From positions 4,278,001-4,342,000 of the forward strand of contig NZ_CP043575.1 in NCBI RefSeq assembly GCF_014076495.1: 64,000 bases of DNA. The letters run 5' to 3'. The notes beneath the pieces were generated by a model. The model had not been told where the DNA came from and did no database searches. It saw only the letters and a program-made list of their open reading frames with translations. Below, piece by piece: positions 63,283 through 64,000 of the stretch. Numbering within the stretch: the first letter of the stretch is position 1; every line of letters starts with the position of its first letter. The position numbers and the translations under genes were made by a program. This DNA comes from Comamonas koreensis. Lineage in GTDB: Bacteria; Pseudomonadota; Gammaproteobacteria; Burkholderiales; Burkholderiaceae_C.

Positions 63283-64000
63283 TTACACCGCCTGGCCCAC
63301 GTTGGCCTGCGCAGCACCACCCAGCTCTGGCGGGTGGGTGACGATGCTGCGCAGCGCGGGCCGGGGCTGGGCCAGTGCAGCCAGGTCGGGGCGGGGGCGG
63401 GCAAAGTCGCTGTTGTGCAGGCCCAGCTTTTCGACTGCCGCCGCCATCGCCAGCAGGCGCCCGTCCTGGTGCAACGGGCCAATCATCTGCAGGCCAAAAG
63501 GCATGCCCGCCTCGTCACGGCCGCAGGGCAGCGACAGCGCAGGGTTGGTCGCCAAGGTCACCACATAGGTCAGGCTCAGCCATTCGTAGTAGTTGCGCTG
63601 GGTCTTGCCCTCCACCTCCTGCGCATAGAGCTGCTGCCAGGGGAAGGGCGACAGGGGAGTCACCGGTGCCAGCACCAGGTCGTATTGCTCGAATGTGCGC
63701 TGGAACATGCGCTGGATGCGCGTCTGCGCCAGATGCGCCCAGGCCCGGTCGCCCAGGCTGATGCTCGCAGCCATCTCGACATTGGCCCGCACATTCGGGC
63801 CCAGGGTCTCGGGGGCGGTGCGGTAGATATCGGCAAAGGCGGCGACAAAGCTCTCGGCGCGGATGATGTCAAAGCAGCGGTGCGCTTCTTCCAGGTTCCA
63901 GGGCAAGGCGTCCATGCAGGCCACCTCACCGGCCAAGGCCTGCACGCGCTTTGCAAAGGCACGGCGCACCACCGGGTCGACCGCGCAGGTGCCAAAGTCC
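63283..64000 (-). CDS. Amidase-signature family protein, C-terminal part only
   Basis: About 238 residues visible; the frame is still open at the right edge, so the start and the catalytic Ser-cisSer-Lys region are outside the window. The visible part matches the C-terminal half of amidases/GatA homologues: LVLAPVTPLSPFPW, ATNPALSLPCG and PFGLQMIGP. It hydrolyses amides, but the substrate is unknown. Confidence 0.88.
   Translation of the reverse strand, partial: DFGTCAVDPVVRRAFAKRVQALAGEVACMDALPWNLEEAHRCFDIIRAESFVAAFADIYRTAPETLGPNVRANVEMAASISLGDRAWAHLAQTRIQRMFQRTFEQYDLVLAPVTPLSPFPWQQLYAQEVEGKTQRNYYEWLSLTYVVTLATNPALSLPCGRDEAGMPFGLQMIGPLHQDGRLLAMAAAVEKLGLHNSDFARPRPDLAALAQPRPALRSIVTHPPELGGAAQANVGQAV

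Overview
The window is GC-rich chromosomal DNA from a betaproteobacterium, most likely Comamonadaceae and close to Comamonas. I infer this from the high GC codon use, the yicC-gmk-rpoZ-spoT-greB block, orphan TctAB transporter genes, a GspE/PulE-type ATPase beside a SpeE-like gene, and Fur boxes of Burkholderiales style. The species cannot be fixed from sequence alone. Genes are cut at both edges: a large-subunit catalase on the left and an amidase-signature protein on the right.

Layout. 1-1626 is the katE end. 1921-8097 is a four-carbon acid-sugar operon (GntP permease, LtnD, OtnK, OtnC, OtnI, then an RpiR regulator) that should turn threonate or erythronate into dihydroxyacetone phosphate. 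8098-10690 is an AT-rich accessory island with a NYN-LOTUS protein, a GNAT acetyltransferase and a Cys-rich small protein. 10694-14907 holds an MFS permease with an Asp/Glu-racemase-like protein, then a DadA-like oxidase overlapping a Nudix hydrolase on the other strand. 15009-21509 has a quinone oxidoreductase, two DMT permeases, DUF2076, an SDR and DUF3422 genes, plus a structured MITE-like element at 18072-18352. 21635-26940 is a Fur-controlled ECF sigma / FecR / TonB receptor / DUF4198 system. 27030-29047 is tctBA. 29303-38750 is housekeeping: secretion-type ATPase, SpeE-like, base-excision glycosylase, TatD, LolDC, RpfE-like and RecJ.

39045-43917 is an amino-acid module: a second DadA-like enzyme, an Asp/Glu racemase with both cysteines, an AsnC regulator and a polar amino-acid ABC importer. 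44193-47944 carries a PHP phosphatase, YciO, an M50 protease and TrpS with an extra C-terminal domain. 48102-53041 is a tight same-strand trio: OmpR-type regulator, secreted LysM-FecR protein and CHASE2 histidine kinase. I consider this the most promising candidate for an under-described signalling system. 53072-58355 has an MFS permease, HemW, RdgB and an overlapping Ser/Thr kinase-PP2C phosphatase pair. 58428-63184 is yicC, gmk, rpoZ, spoT and greB.

I saw no rRNA, tRNA, CRISPR array, transposase, integrase or prophage genes.
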